A stretch of DNA of 64,000 nt from Hyposmocoma kahamanoa (Eukaryota; Arthropoda; Insecta; Lepidoptera; Cosmopterigidae). The stretch spans positions 4,592,060-4,656,059 of the forward strand of contig NW_020653855.1 of NCBI RefSeq assembly GCF_003589595.1, read 5' to 3'. The notes beneath the pieces were generated by a model. That model ran no database searches, was not told the origin of the DNA, and worked only from the letters and a program-made list of their open reading frames with translations. Made by a program: the position numbers and the translations under genes. Shown here in pieces: positions 43,303 through 54,223 of this stretch; positions within the stretch are counted from its first letter, which is position 1; the number at the start of each line of letters is the position of its first letter.

Positions 43303-43745
43303 ATCTCAGTATAGAGTACTAAAAAAACCGACCTCAAAAGTACGTGGAGTTACATCTATTAGCCAAGTTTTATTGAAATATCCCCTAGTTCGCCACTATA
43401 CAGGACTTGACACAGGGGATAATAAAAATCGATTCTCACTACTCAAAGTATATTGAGAGAGAAAAACGCCTTGAATTGGAGAATAGCAAAACCAACCATT
43501 AAAATAATTGCTCCTTAAGTAAAATTTAGGCGCTATTTATAAAAATGAATCTTCATGCGTGAACAGCCACCCTTAGAGGTGGATGATTTTCTTCAAAATT
43601 AAATGAGACCACTATGGAGGTACCCTCTTTCCAACAAAAAAGAATCATGAAAATCAGTTCACAAATACCGGAGTTATTGCGTAACATACATACAAAAAAA
43701 ATATACAGTCGAATTCAGAACCTCCTCCTTTTTTTGAATTCGGTT
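43303..43745 (-). repeat. Family D, long form
   Basis: TAATCTCAGTATAGAGTACT to CTCCTTTTTTTGAATTCGGT; inverse of 42519-42925 with the same middle block, giving an inverted pair about 380 bp apart. Confidence 0.7.
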
Positions 43746-44023
43746 AAAATTACCCAAAAATATATAAAACCAATCCCCAATCCCCAAAGTGTCCGTAGAG
43801 TGTTGTCTGATGTTTTTAAATAACCTCAGGCATTTCTAAATCTGCACGTTCGAGTCTAGAAAACTGTTCTAAGCTTGTACCATACAATAGAAATGCGAAT
43901 ATAACGGGGCATTTTGTAAGCCTAAAGGCATTCTCGATTCTCGGTATGTAATGCCGGCTACCCGCGTAATTCTAAGGACCGCTTGGTGGAATTGATATTT
44001 CGTCTCTCCGCCTCAGTCTTGCC

Positions 44024-44232
44024 GTGTTTACTTTAAAACTTTCATATATTTCTCACAGATGGCGCTACGGCAAAAAGTTATTAAAAACCAAAATAAAGAT
44101 CTGCAACAAGTACATGGAAAAATTCGTGAGGTCCGTTGGTTCGTTCAGTGGCTTAGTTTGCATAGCATCTGGCACGGTTTGCTGGGAGACGTTGGTTCGA
44201 ATCTAACCGAATCGAGGTGAATTTTTTTTAAG
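44024..44232 (+). mobile_element. SINE B copy
   Basis: AGATGGCGCTACGGCAAAAA, GGAAAAATTCGTGAGGTCCG, CAGTGGCTTAGTTTGCATAG (box A-like), GACGTTGGTTCGAATCTAAC (box B-like). Its tail is replaced by a SINE C scrap. Confidence 0.65.
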
Positions 44233-44275
44233 TAACTGTCTCCGTGGCCGAACGACTGGCACGCAGAGGTCCTAG
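44233..44275 (+). repeat. SINE C head scrap
   Basis: AACTGTCTCCGTGGCCGAAC and GGCACGCAGAGGTCCTAGGT. Confidence 0.5.
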
Positions 44276-44576
44276 GTTACTTAATGAGGGTTCTTAAATA
44301 CAAGTATTTTAGAGAGTCGTTATTTTTTAAAGAGTCATTTTAAAAGAGTTATTTTAAAGAGTCGTTATTTTAAGACAATATAATTATGTAATTATTGCAT
44401 ACAAAACTTTATCTACAAGTAAATAAAATAATGAAACATAACCTATATTTAATGTATATTTTGTTAACAATTCATGACAACAAACACAAACTAAACCTAA
44501 ACGCTATAAAAACAAAACCAAAGGGATAAAATAGAATAGTGGGCAAGTACCACTTATTTTTTTAACCAATCTTTTT

Positions 44577-45015
44577 TTTAAACGACTTCAAAAAAAGGAG
44601 GAGAACTCAATTCGACTGTATGTTTTTTTTGTATGTATGTTACGCGATAACTCCGGTATTTGTGAACCGATTTTCAAATTTTTTTTTTGTTAGAACAAGG
44701 GTCACAATTCATTTTGAAGAAAATCATCCACCTCTAAGGATGGCTGTTGACGCATGAAGATTCATTTTTATAATTAGCAGCTAAATTTTAATTAAGGAGC
44801 AATTATTTTAGTGGTTGGTTTTGCTATTCTCCAATTCAAGGCGTTTCTCTCTCTCAATATACTTCGAGTAGTGAGAACCGATTTTTATTATCTCCTGTGT
44901 CACGTCCTGTACAGGGGCGAACTAGGGGACATTTCGATAAAACTTGGCAAATAGACGTAATTCCACGTAGGTACTTTTGAGGTCGGTTTTTTTAGTACTC
45001 CGTACTGAGATTATT
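44577..45015 (+). repeat. Family D, long form
   Basis: AACGACTTCAAAAAAAGGAG to TACTCCGTACTGAGATTATT, nested in L. Confidence 0.7.
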
Positions 45016-45202
45016 TATAAAGGTTTATAGTCCCGGTCGCAAGACCTTTAGGTCAATTTAACCAATCAGGAGGCAGTAAAGCGTTTGAGTAGCATCAAAT
45101 TTGACGTTAATTATCAAAAATCTTTTTTTGAAACTCATTAGAGTTCTGTGTACAGAACTATAATACACATTATTATGGTATAACACTCATTTAGGAAATG
45201 AA

Positions 45203-45425
45203 CTAAATCGCGTATATTTGATTTTTTAAACAAACCAACGTTTCGGGGCCTTCACAGGTCCCATGGTCACGGTTGTATTAGACATAACCGGGGCCCTACT
45301 ATGGACTCTTATTACGATTCATTTTTAATGTAATGGAAAAATAATTTCATTTCCTATGTGTAACAATCGCGAAAACCTAAGAACTCGATAAATAATACCC
45401 ATTATTCATTAAACTGAAAATTTTC
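45203..45425. repeat. GTTTCGGG..CCATGGTCACGG repeat, copy 1
   Basis: AAACAAACCAACGTTTCGGG, CACAGGTCCCATGGTCACGG, TTTCATTTCCTATGTGTAAC and CTAAGAACTCGATA are shared with 46213-46355, and the last two with 46890-46950. Copy 2 has an inner inverted pair ACACATAGGAAATGAAA / TTTCATTTCCTATGTGT. Confidence 0.55.
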
Positions 45426-45520
45426 ATTATAGTGCAGCGACTACCAGAGACAATAGTATTATGATTCAGAAAGAGCGCCTTTGTGATATGGTTTATGAAA
45501 TTAGAAATTACTTGGTCAAG

Positions 45521-46212
45521 GTTTGTAATTTTTACCGCCTGCGCTACATGCATTCCTGTTTTTCATATTTTTGCGAGGAAACAGATACAACGATAATTTA
45601 TTTTTTGTATGAATAAATATCGCTTCACAATTCAACATTTACCTATTTTGCAAATGGCGGATTTTTTGTTTTTTTTTACTACATTACAGATTGCACACCA
45701 ATTCTTCCACAGATGATAAGTACATACCTACAATTCGAACTAAAATATTATAAAGGCACGGACGCATGCTGCCTCAATAAAATAGCCCTATACAGCCCTA
45801 TAACCTTCTTCGGAATTCCATTACATTTTCCTTTACCTTTGGCGAGAAGTATTACTACCAAACAATCACAAATATACATAACTTCGAAATTAAAATCCTA
45901 GATGCATGCCTTGAACCGGTCTTCCACTGAGTAACCACCGTTCTTATGAATAATACACCTTAAAATGGTTATATGTATAGCGTATAACAAAATTTGCACC
46001 CTGTATAACTCAATCATAATAATACCTAGCATAATTTCAAAATTGAACCATTTCACAGAGCGCCCGCAAATCAAATTAGGCCCGCTCTTTACTCGCTTCA
46101 ACTGGTTAAAATCGTATATTTCCGGCTGTATCCAGATATAACCGGTTTAGTTTGGGAAGGAACTGTAGATTGGCTTTAAATTTACATAAACGAGGTCAAA
46201 CTATTTTTCCGG
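45521..46212. other. No gene recognised
   Basis: Only chance open frames. Confidence 0.45.
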
Positions 46213-46355
46213 ATTTAAATCGCGTATATTTGTTTTTTCAAACAAACCGACGTTTCGGGCCCTTTACAGGTCCCATGGTCACGGTTGACACATAGGAAAT
46301 GAAAAATAGTTTCATTTCCTATGTGTAACAATCGCGAAAACCTAAGAACTCGATA
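46213..46355. repeat. GTTTCGGG..CCATGGTCACGG repeat, copy 2
   Basis: Compact copy of the repeat at 45203-45425 with a 17-bp inverted pair in its second half. Confidence 0.6.
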
Positions 46356-46662
46356 TAAACGAGGTCTTTCAGTATTTTATATGAAAACGTTATCGTATTT
46401 TATTTCTAATAAAGGCCTGCCAGGCACTTGTGAACCTTGAAACGGTGGCGTCGACATTTGACATTGAAATTTTACAAACATTCCGGGGGTCCAATAAAAC
46501 TGGTCAGTCTTCGTTAAATAAAACGCAATAAAAAAACATATTTTTGGGACACTATTTATATAGTTATAGTATAACAAAATGTGAAACATTCTTTCAATAG
46601 TTTCAAAGTGGTGTTTATTTAGTAATCTGCTTAAACCGATGAGAAATACAATAACTATTTCT

Positions 46663-46830
46663 TTTTAACCGAGTTCAAGATAGATTTTTTTAAATATTGT
46701 GTATATTACACGACTACTCCGTCATTCGTGAACGGATTTCAAAGACTTTTTTTTATGTAAAATAATATGGTACCTCAATAATTATTCCATTCAAGTTTGA
46801 AGAAAATCCCGCTTCTAAATTTGACTTCAA
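46663..46830 (+). repeat. Family D, diverged 5' half
   Basis: TTTTAACCGAGTTCAAGATA, TACTCCGTCATTCGTGAACG, TGGTACCTCAATAATTATTC. Confidence 0.5.
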
Positions 46831-48597
46831 TTTAATATAGACATCGTTAAAAATGGTGTTTTATGACAAAAATACATTACAGTATTTTATTTACATTTCC
46901 TATGTGTAATAATCGCGAACCTAAAACATGTAAAACCTAAGAACTCGATTTGTTTCATGTAGTTTTATGAATAAATAAATAGTTTTATGACAAGATTTAC
47001 AGTTTACCGTTGAAACAAACGGCTCAACGGCCAAAACATATGAAGAATGAGGATATAGAATTATATCGGCTGGAGCCCTGTTCCTGAGAGATGGCAGAAT
47101 GTTCAAGGTTGAACATAATATAAACAACGAAGAAACTGCAAAATAGCGACCTCGAATAAAATGCTACAAAAACTAGCCTCGTCAACAGATCATTCTTTTG
47201 CAACAAGTGCAGGATAGTCACGTACTATGCCAATTAACAAAAATCAACCTAGTCATCAATAACACCCAATGCACACTAAGAAAACTTACTATAATGTAGT
47301 ATAAACAAATATTGTATAAATAGTCAGTAAATATTGTAAATAAAGTTAGTTAACCAATACCATCTGATTTTAACTCATCTCCTTGCTTAGTGACGTGCTA
47401 CCTGCTACTCCTCTCACTGTGGCCAAGACACCCTTAGCCATCAGTAGATCGGTCTTGTGAGTCCGCTTGACCGGCAGTGAGAAAACCATTCCTGTACACA
47501 TCGCACGACGTGTACATCCTAATTTCCTTCCCAACTTCCGTTTGTCACCTTAGGTCTCCTGGTGACAGACTTCCTTACTTATACTATATGTCTCTCCATT
47601 TATATATTTATAGTTAGGTTAGGCTACACAGCATTAGGTTGTAGGGCTACACTTGATAGATCGTAAGACGACCATTGAGGTCTCTCCGTTAGATTCTGAT
47701 AGAGTAGTTATTATCTTACCATAAATTCATGTACAGCAGGCGGTTGGTAGCTGCATACAACTACACACTACATTTGACAGACAAACACTAACACCGCATT
47801 AAATACCTAACCGCACGCTGTTCAGCACTTTTCACATATCACACAGATCACCTGTGCGGTGCCAACTGCGGTAACAAAAGGGTAACTAACTCGGCAATGT
47901 ACTTTTTGCAAGACAGATTCATCACATCGCTGGGATTCCAAAACATGTCTTCATAGATACAGGATTCTCAGAAATTGACCACGCTGTAAGTAGCTGTAGA
48001 GCTCTGTTCGCGCCGATTCTAAGGCAGTCGGCGCTTAGTTTTCAGTTCACCTACCCTTATTTTCCTTTACCATTGATACCGTTATCCTTTTTACTCCACT
48101 ACTACTGAACTACTGTTCGTAGTTGGAACAGTCTGCAACTAACCGTCCTGGGTAACGAGCGTCTGCCTTGGACCAGCCGTCGACGTTCGCCTAGCTCTGT
48201 GAATTCACCGCCATATTGAACTGACGTACTGTGCGTAGTTTCACCTATTTCTTATTTCGCCGTGTGTGAAATAACGCGGTGTTTTGTACTCTTTGTGTGT
48301 GTTACTATACTGTATTGTTAAACGGTGATAAAGTAAGTGATCTTAGCAACCGCCACGAGTACCACCGCATTTGTCGGAGACGTTTCGACGCCTGCTGGAA
48401 GTTAAGGAAGAGCGACCACTTACGAACACGAAATCCATCTCTAAGGTAAGTGTAGCATGGTTCAGTCGCACAGCACTCCTTTTATCGATTCGTCCCTCTC
48501 CAGACAATCTTCCACTTCTACCACTCTTCTTAAACGAGCCACCCAACCCGCTCGTATTCGGCGTGTACAGTCATATAGTTTAACTGCCGTGCTGGTA
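46831..48597. other. No gene recognised; possible LTR-like and 5' leader-like stretches
   Basis: 47300-47345 has TGTATAAATAGTCAG (TATA-like) followed by TTGTAAATAAAGTTAG (AATAAA), an LTR-like pair. 48000-48590 is richer in G+C, with TCTCTAAGGTAAGTGTAGC (donor-like) and a Ser/Thr-rich frame from 48457 (MVQSHSTPFIDSSLSRQSST). A retrotransposon leader or a host 5' exon are both possible; nothing is decisive. Confidence 0.3.
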
Positions 48598-48862
48598 CAA
48601 GCTCCTTGTGCAAGAGTTCGTCCAGGGAAGTACTGCCACCTTACCTATTTCTGCCGTCAAGCAGTAATGTGCGCATTTCTGCGATCCGGTTTTGAAGGAT
48701 AAGAGTGCTGGTAAAATTACAGGTACGTGAGATGGGCGCAGCGGAAGTGTCCCTCAGATATTTGCGATACAGAGACTCTGAGTGACAGTGCAACTGTTAT
48801 GGGCAGGCGTGTCGCTGAAGATTTAACGCACTACTTGTTCATCCCGTCACGTCATCATAAAG
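48598..48862 (-). repeat. Family A repeat
   Basis: CAAGCTCCTTGTGCAAGAGT, CGTCAAGCAGTAATGTGCGC, GTGCAACTGTTATGGGCAGG, CTTGTTCATCCCGTCACG. Confidence 0.75.
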
Positions 48863-49077
48863 AAAACTCACGGTCCTCATAATAGTCGGTGACTTTTCCT
48901 TCTTTTCAAAGCGGACAAAATGAGTTACGGGGCTAAAGGCTGAAGATATTCCGATGACAATGAGGCTCCTGGAAAGCCATTTTATAGAGCAAAACAATTT
49001 TCTTTATTGTAATGTGAAAAATGATCTCTCTCCAGAAAGATTGTATTGAAAAATAAAAAATACAAAACCTTATTATT

Positions 49078-49250
49078 TAACCGACTTTGAAAATAGGAAG
49101 TAAGTTTTTTTTTACTGTATTTTTTGTGTGTGTACTTTACGCGATCACTTCGACACTTGTGAACAGATTTCGACGATTCTTTTATTGTTAGAAACTTGGT
49201 ACCTCAGTGGTTTTCCCATTCAAATTCAAAGAAAATATTCCACCTCTAAA
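49078..49250 (+). repeat. Family D, 5' half
   Basis: TTTAACCGACTTTGAAAATA, GATTCTTTTATTGTTAGAAA, TATTCCACCTCTAAAA. Confidence 0.6.
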
Positions 49251-49368
49251 ATTAGGACATGGATCCGGTTTTTTTGTATTTCAGCACGACTGACGGCAGC
49301 AGAATACATTATAGGCGGATAGGCCGTAGCTGCATTCAAAGGTTTACTTATGTTCACACAGTTAGACT

Positions 49369-50915
49369 ATGTTAATAAAGCAGTTTGACTGTTCGATCAA
49401 AGACAACACTTTGCAATATCTTTCATCATTACCAACTCCTGACTATTCACCTTTTGTTCTTAATCAATTTACTGACTGTGATGTTAAAAAAAACGTTTTA
49501 ACTATCGCTTCCAATGCTGTAGGCAGTGATTGCATTAGTCGTAATATGATCATTCCCCTCCTCGATCTCTTCACTTCCGTCATTACTAAAATCCTTAATA
49601 AATCTGTCTCTACCTGTGTTTTCCCCTCTGCCTGGAAGGACGCTTATGTCATTCCACTACCGAAAAAACAAACAAACCAAGCTTCAGACTACCGTCCTAT
49701 TTCAATTCTTCCTTTCCTGCAGAAAGCTTGTTCACTGTCAATTGACTAATTTCGTAAACAGGGACCACCTTTTCAATCCTCTCCTATCCTATCGATCCTT
49801 TGGCCTTAAAGTTAACCCATCCAAAACACAATCGATTATTATAGGTAGCACTTGGTTCAATTCTCGTTTAAATCTAGACTCTTTACCCCCTGTGGCTTTT
49901 GTTGGTATATGTATTCCTTATTTGGATACAGTCAGGGATTAGGGTGTAATTTTTGATAAATGTCTGACTTGGAAGCCGCATGTTGCTGAGGTTAGCAGGA
50001 AAATGTTTGGTGCGCATTTTTCTCTGAGAAGGCTTAAAAACTTTTTGCCGACTAAAACTAAAATTACTCTGACCCAAAGCATTCTCCACCCGATACTGGA
50101 CTTTGCAGATGTTTGCTACCCGGATTTGTCAGTCACTCTGCTCAATAAATTGGAACAACTCCAAAATATGTGTGATAGGTTCATGTTTGGACTTCGTAAA
50201 TTTGACCATGTCTCCCAATTTCGCGCACAACTTAAGTGTCCCATCCATCGGCGTAGAGATCTTCATATCCTTTCACTTCTCTATTCAATTCTGTTCTATC
50301 CCTTTACGCCTTCTTATCTTAAAGATCGCTTTACTTTCCACTCTTCTACACTCTGTCGTCCTTCCTTCCTTCGTTCCTCTGATACTCTCATACTAAACTT
50401 GCCCTCTCATACCTCTAACTTTTATTCCAACTTTTTTACAATTTCTGCGATCAGATTGTGGAATTCTCTCCCTGAATCGATTCGACGATCCCCTTCTCTT
50501 GATTCCTTCAAACAACGTGTCAAGGATCACTTCCTCAACTCCTAAATCTCGTCTGTCCTCTATTATCCTTTCATTTATTTCCTATATTTATACTTCATTT
50601 TTCTTTTTCCTTTAAAAGTATATTAGCATTTAATATTATTGTGTATTTTTTGTTATGTATGTATTAATAATATTATTATTATATATATATATACATATTT
50701 ATATGGATATGTATATATTTTAATTATTACTTATTATGTAGTGTACTTATGATGATATTCTTTGGTTGCACCCCTTTTTGCACAATTGCTACATAGCAAT
50801 AAGGACGCCTGTTGCACATTGACTTACTACTACTATTATACTTAGGCTATTGTATTGTATTTTAATTGTAATTTTATGTGCAATAAAGAATATTTCATTC
50901 ATTCATTCATTCAGT
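49369..50915 (+). pseudogene. CR1/L2- or Jockey-group LINE with internal RT deletion
   Basis: First part (49369-49749): SSLPTPDYSPFVLNQFTDCD, VFPSAWKDAYVIPLPKKQTN, QASDYRPISILPFLQKACSL, RT finger motifs (P..W....V.P.PK......YRPISILP). After a frame change QLTNFVNRDHLFNPLLSYRS jumps to FGLKVNPSKTQSIIIGSTWF, so the palm with its YADD residues is deleted. Then GVIFDKCLTWKPHVAEVSRK and a 180-codon frame (50003-50545) with IRLWNSLPESIRRSPSLDSF ending FLNS. The UTR has AAGGACGCCTGTTGC and ends AATAAAGAATATTTC(ATTC)n. One stop follows TVRD. Non-autonomous; well preserved otherwise. Confidence 0.8.
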
Positions 50916-51900
50916 CTTCTTGGGAGTGACGTTAGACAGTAAACTTCAATGATTCCCACATATATCGTCTCTGACCTGCAGATTAAGCTCCACTGCATAT
51001 GCAGTCCGCAGAATACTCAAGTTTATCGATGTTAGTACTGCTGGACTAGTTTACTTTAGTTACTTCCATAGTATAATGTCCTACGGGATTCTCATGTGGG
51101 GTAAAGCGGCAGATATTCAAACCATATTTGTATTGCAAAGACGAGTGATTCGTTCTGTGTACGGTTTAGGTTCTTGGGTGTCTCTCAGAGAAAAGTTTAA
51201 GGAGACTAGTATCATGACTGTGGCATCACAATACATTTACTCAAATATTTTATTATTAAAAAATTCACATAATTTCAATAAGAAAGAAGATATCTATAAT
51301 ATTAACCTTAAAACTAAGTCCAAACTCATGATACCACGATTTCGTTGAACCAAGGTAAATGACTCTTTAATGGGAACTGTATACGTTTTTACAATAAGAT
51401 TCCTCAAAAAATAGGACGTTACACCAGGGCCGTATAAAATAATGCATATAATCATACTTTAAAATTGACTTTCTACTAATTCAAATTAAAGAGAAATAAT
51501 TTTTTGAAATAGTTTTTCGGCCCTGGTTAACGTCCTATTTTTCGAGATACGACAAGATCGCTTTTCGGCATCGATATACTAAGATTATCTTTTCCTAAGT
51601 TAAAGTTCTACATTAAGAATATGTAAATTGAAAAGTCATATCACAAAATCGAAGCCTCCGTGTTAGATAAAGATGTATGGAAAGACGACATGACTCTAGA
51701 TTCCACATACATTTGATTCAAAGTGTATTCCATAGCATTTAAGTTTATTTGAAAAGAGCAATCCCTAGAGTCGCTTGCTCGTTCTTCACAGGGAAGTCAG
51801 CGTAGTGAACGAGCAGTAGATAAAATGTGACGTTTTCAAGTGTAAATTTAGGTAATATGTAATAGGTATAATGGAATGATTAATTCTTTGATTTTAACTT
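50916..51900 (+). pseudogene. LINE family V C-terminal part, split by a MITE
   Basis: Begins VFLGVTLDSKLQ, a stop, STAYAVRRILKFIDVSTAGL, VYFSYFHSIMSYGILMWGKA, FVLQRRVIRSVYGLGSWVSL, KFKETSIMTVASQYIYSNIL and KLMIPRFR: the YF...SYG...WG.A......LQ.R.IR.IY.L....SLR..FKE..I.T..S.YI block of Jockey-type ORF2. The YNKIPE end follows, interrupted at 51401-51575, then TAGATAAAGATGTATGGAAA and GTCAGCGTAGTGAACGAGCA. It starts directly at the (ATTC)n tail of the preceding LINE. Confidence 0.8.
51401..51575. mobile_element. MITE with inverted ATAGGACGTTA..CAGGGCCG ends
   Basis: AAAAATAGGACGTTACACCA then GGGCCG on the left and CGGCCCTGGTTAACGTCCTA then TTTTTCGAG on the right; the right side extends farther (ATACGACAAGATCGCTTTTC), so the left end is truncated. 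Inserted in the LINE just after AATAAGATTCC. Confidence 0.6.
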
Positions 51901-52019
51901 TCTTAGTAGTCTCTTTTAAGCGTGACGACGAGTTGTTTATATCTCATTGTTACGATCACTATTTTATCATTAAACAACAAATGAGACTTTGAGTGTTTGT
52001 CATTTCAGCAACTAAAACT

Positions 52020-52200
52020 AATGTTAAATATGCCAATAAAAAAGTCGCTAAAAACTAAAACAATGACCTACAACAAGCTCAGAAACTGGCACGGTTTATT
52101 ATAAGACTTTGGTTCGAATGCAACCGGATCGAAAGAATTTTTTCTGAGTGTTCGATCTTTGTATTAATAATTATGTATACTATTACAAAACACCTTATTT
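52020..52200 (+). mobile_element. SINE B, degenerate
   Basis: AAAAAAGTCGCTAAAAACTA, CTGGCACGGTTTATTATAAG, TTGGTTCGAATGCAACCGGA, TTCGATCTTTGTATTAATAA. Confidence 0.6.
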
Positions 52201-52329
52201 AAAGCCGTTGGTTTTCTCAATAAAGAAATAAATAAATTAACACCCACTTTCCGTTACCGATTTCAATAAAACCCAGCAAATAGATGTAACTCCACAATTA
52301 TTCGAGATTTAAAAAAAAAAGTTGTTATT

Positions 52330-52376
52330 ATTTTTATCGACTTCAAAAAAATAAGCTTCTCAATTCGATTGTTTTT
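52330..52376 (+). repeat. Family D 5' tip
   Basis: TCGACTTCAAAAAAATAAGC then TTCTCAATTCGATTG. Confidence 0.5.
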
Positions 52377-52377
52377 T

Positions 52378-52655
52378 TTATAATGTCCAGTGACGGGACG
52401 AACAAGTCGTGCGCCTGATGGTGAGCTACACGCCTGTCCTTAACAGTTGCAGTGGCACTCAGAGCTTTAAATCGCAAAGATCTGAGTCGCCCGTCACCAT
52501 GAGACAAGTTGACAAGTCCCATGTGCCTGTAATTGCACCAGCACCCTAATCCTTCAAAACTAGAACACAGTAATGCTAACTTTACCACTTGGCGGCAGAA
52601 ATAGATAAGGTGGCAGTATTTCCCTGGACGACCTGTTTCACAAGAAGCTCTACTG
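52378..52655 (+). repeat. Family A repeat
   Basis: GACGGGACGAACAAGTCGTG to AGGAGCTCT-like AAGAAGCTCTACTGC. Sits between two family D pieces. Confidence 0.75.
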
Positions 52656-52885
52656 CTTACATTTCTGAACCGATTTTGATGATTCTTCTTTTGTTGGAAA
52701 GTGGGTACCTCAGTATTGCTCTTATTTAATTTTTAAGAAAATATTCTACCTCTAAGGCAAACTAAATGAAACCGGATTTATCCCCATAAATCCGGTTTCG
52801 CGCGCTTTCCAGTATCCGATTTAAATAAAACTTGGCAAATAGATGTAATTCCATTAACTGTTGAGATCGGTTTTTTTCATAAAAA
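52656..52885 (+). repeat. Family D, remainder
   Basis: TGAACCGATTTTGATGATTC, GTACCTCAGTATTGCTC, ATAGATGTAATTCCATTAAC, GATCGGTTTTTTTC. Together with 52330-52376 this suggests one family D copy split by family A. Confidence 0.55.
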
Positions 52886-52907
52886 ACATATTATTATTTT
52901 GATATAG

Positions 52908-52957
52908 TATATTAGACTGCCAACTTATTAGCCACCCCACGTACATTAGCACTTAAT
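52908..52957 (-). mobile_element. Isolated mariner-like terminus
   Basis: Reverse complement reads TACGTGGGGTGGCTAATAAG then TTGGCAGTCTAA, like irritans-group mariner ends and sharing TACGTGGGGTG with the end of the mariner at 54224. Confidence 0.35.
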
Positions 52958-53164
52958 TTATATTCTATGTAAGCAACATTTAAGCAGATTTACTTAATCA
53001 TTTATTAAAAATTAATTACTTTAAGTAAAGCATTAGCGGTTGTGTGTGTGAGTGTGTGTTAATAAACATAACTACAATACACGCGTCATGTCATGTGTCA
53101 TTGGCAATTAATAGGAACAACTTTTACTATAAGAACCCAAATAGCTCGAAAATTCTAATTCAAA

Positions 53165-53435
53165 TATAATAAGTCGCACGCCTGGTGGTAAGCTACACGC
53201 CTGTTCATTACAGTTGCAATGCCACGCAGAGCTTTAAATCACAAAGATCTCAGGGGTACTGCCACTGCACGCGTCACCCTGAGACATAAGTTGGTAAGTA
53301 TCACCTGCTTATAATATCGCCAGCACCTTTACCCTTCAAAACCGAAACGCAGTAGTGCTTAGCGCAGTAATATAGGCAGCGGAAATAGGTAAGGTAACTT
53401 CCCTGGACGAACTCTTTTACAAGCAGTGCCACTGT
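53165..53435 (+). repeat. Family A repeat
   Basis: AGTCGCACGCCTGGTGGTAA to TTTTACAAGCAGTGCC. Confidence 0.7.
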
Positions 53436-53469
53436 TAAAATATTTGCGTGAGGTCAACATTTCTTTTAA

Positions 53470-53615
53470 TAAATCAAGTAACGGGACGAACAAGTCGTAT
53501 ACCTGGTAATAAGTGACACGCCCGTCTATTACAGTTGCAGTGCCGCACAGAGCATTAAATCGCAAAGATCTGAGGAACACTGACACCGCACCCGTCACAA
53601 GGAGCTCTACTGCTA
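53470..53615 (+). repeat. Family A, internally deleted
   Basis: AACGGGACGAACAAGTCGTA to GCACCCGTCAC joined directly to AAGGAGCTCTACTGCTAA, so about 150 bp of the middle and 3' part is missing. Confidence 0.7.
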
Positions 53616-54223
53616 ACAAAAGTTGTTTGTGAAGTACAAAAATGTCACCCTTTATAAAACCTGTGTCATTATCTCTACTACGTTCTTCTCACAGTATGTC
53701 TTCTTCCATTTATCTGCCATCTTGTTCTCTCCCTTCATATACGCATTATCTTTCACACAACTCATCCTTTCTTTACTCTTCCTCTGTGTTGCCTCAAAAC
53801 TTGGTTTTGTCTTAAAAACAAGCAAAGATAACATACTGCTATATTTCTGGCAGTACAACATTTCATAACTTAATTTACGACTGTGGAGATAGCTAGCGTC
53901 GAAATGCAAAAGGTCAAGGCCGAGGCGGAGTGAGTACCTGGTCATATTAATGTATATGTCAGTGGTTTCCATTGGTTTATAGAACCCGAGTTAAGTCAAC
54001 CTGTTCTGTCATTCAAACGTAATCACAAGATTTGCAACATTGTTTAGAAGTTTAATTCTAGGTTACCTATACACTTTTTTATATAACTACTACACTTTTT
54101 TTAATAATGTCTGAATGAGAAATTAAATATTTACACGTTCCTAATTTTGTCATATTAATTTTCATCACACTTGCACGTCAAGAGTATGATTGCATGCTGG
54201 CTAACTTAACTATAAACATACGT
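53616..54223. other. No gene recognised
   Basis: Overlapping frames of 81 (plus) and 106 codons (minus) at 53623-53972 lack any motif I know. Confidence 0.4.

Larger units (their letters stand above)
44280..45520 (+). repeat. L repeat split by family D
   Basis: TAATGAGGGTTCTTAAATAC, AACGCTATAAAAACAAAACC, then D at 44577-45015, then ATAAAGGTTTATAGTCCCGG, ACCAATCAGGAGGCAGTAAA, TTAGAGTTCTGTGTACAGAA and AAAGAGCGCCTTTGTGATAT. The stretch at 45200-45430 is another repeat inserted in it. Confidence 0.6.

Noticed and set aside
25675..44275. tRNA genes suggested by TTCGAATCC and TTCGATTCC motifs (25675, 26350, 32130, 33050, 39005, 44200, 63235)
   Set aside because: Only the promoter-like boxes are present. 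No full cloverleaf with paired acceptor stem can be drawn, and the same flanking bodies recur, so these are SINEs.
47930..48000. HIAGIPKHVFIDTGFSEIDHA reading, with a DTG that could suggest a retropepsin
   Set aside because: A single short motif in an otherwise unsupported frame; flanking protease residues (such as ALIDTGA.. and the ILG segment) are absent.
53623..53972. Opposed frames of 81 and 106 codons
   Set aside because: No motif, domain or codon pattern recognised on either strand.
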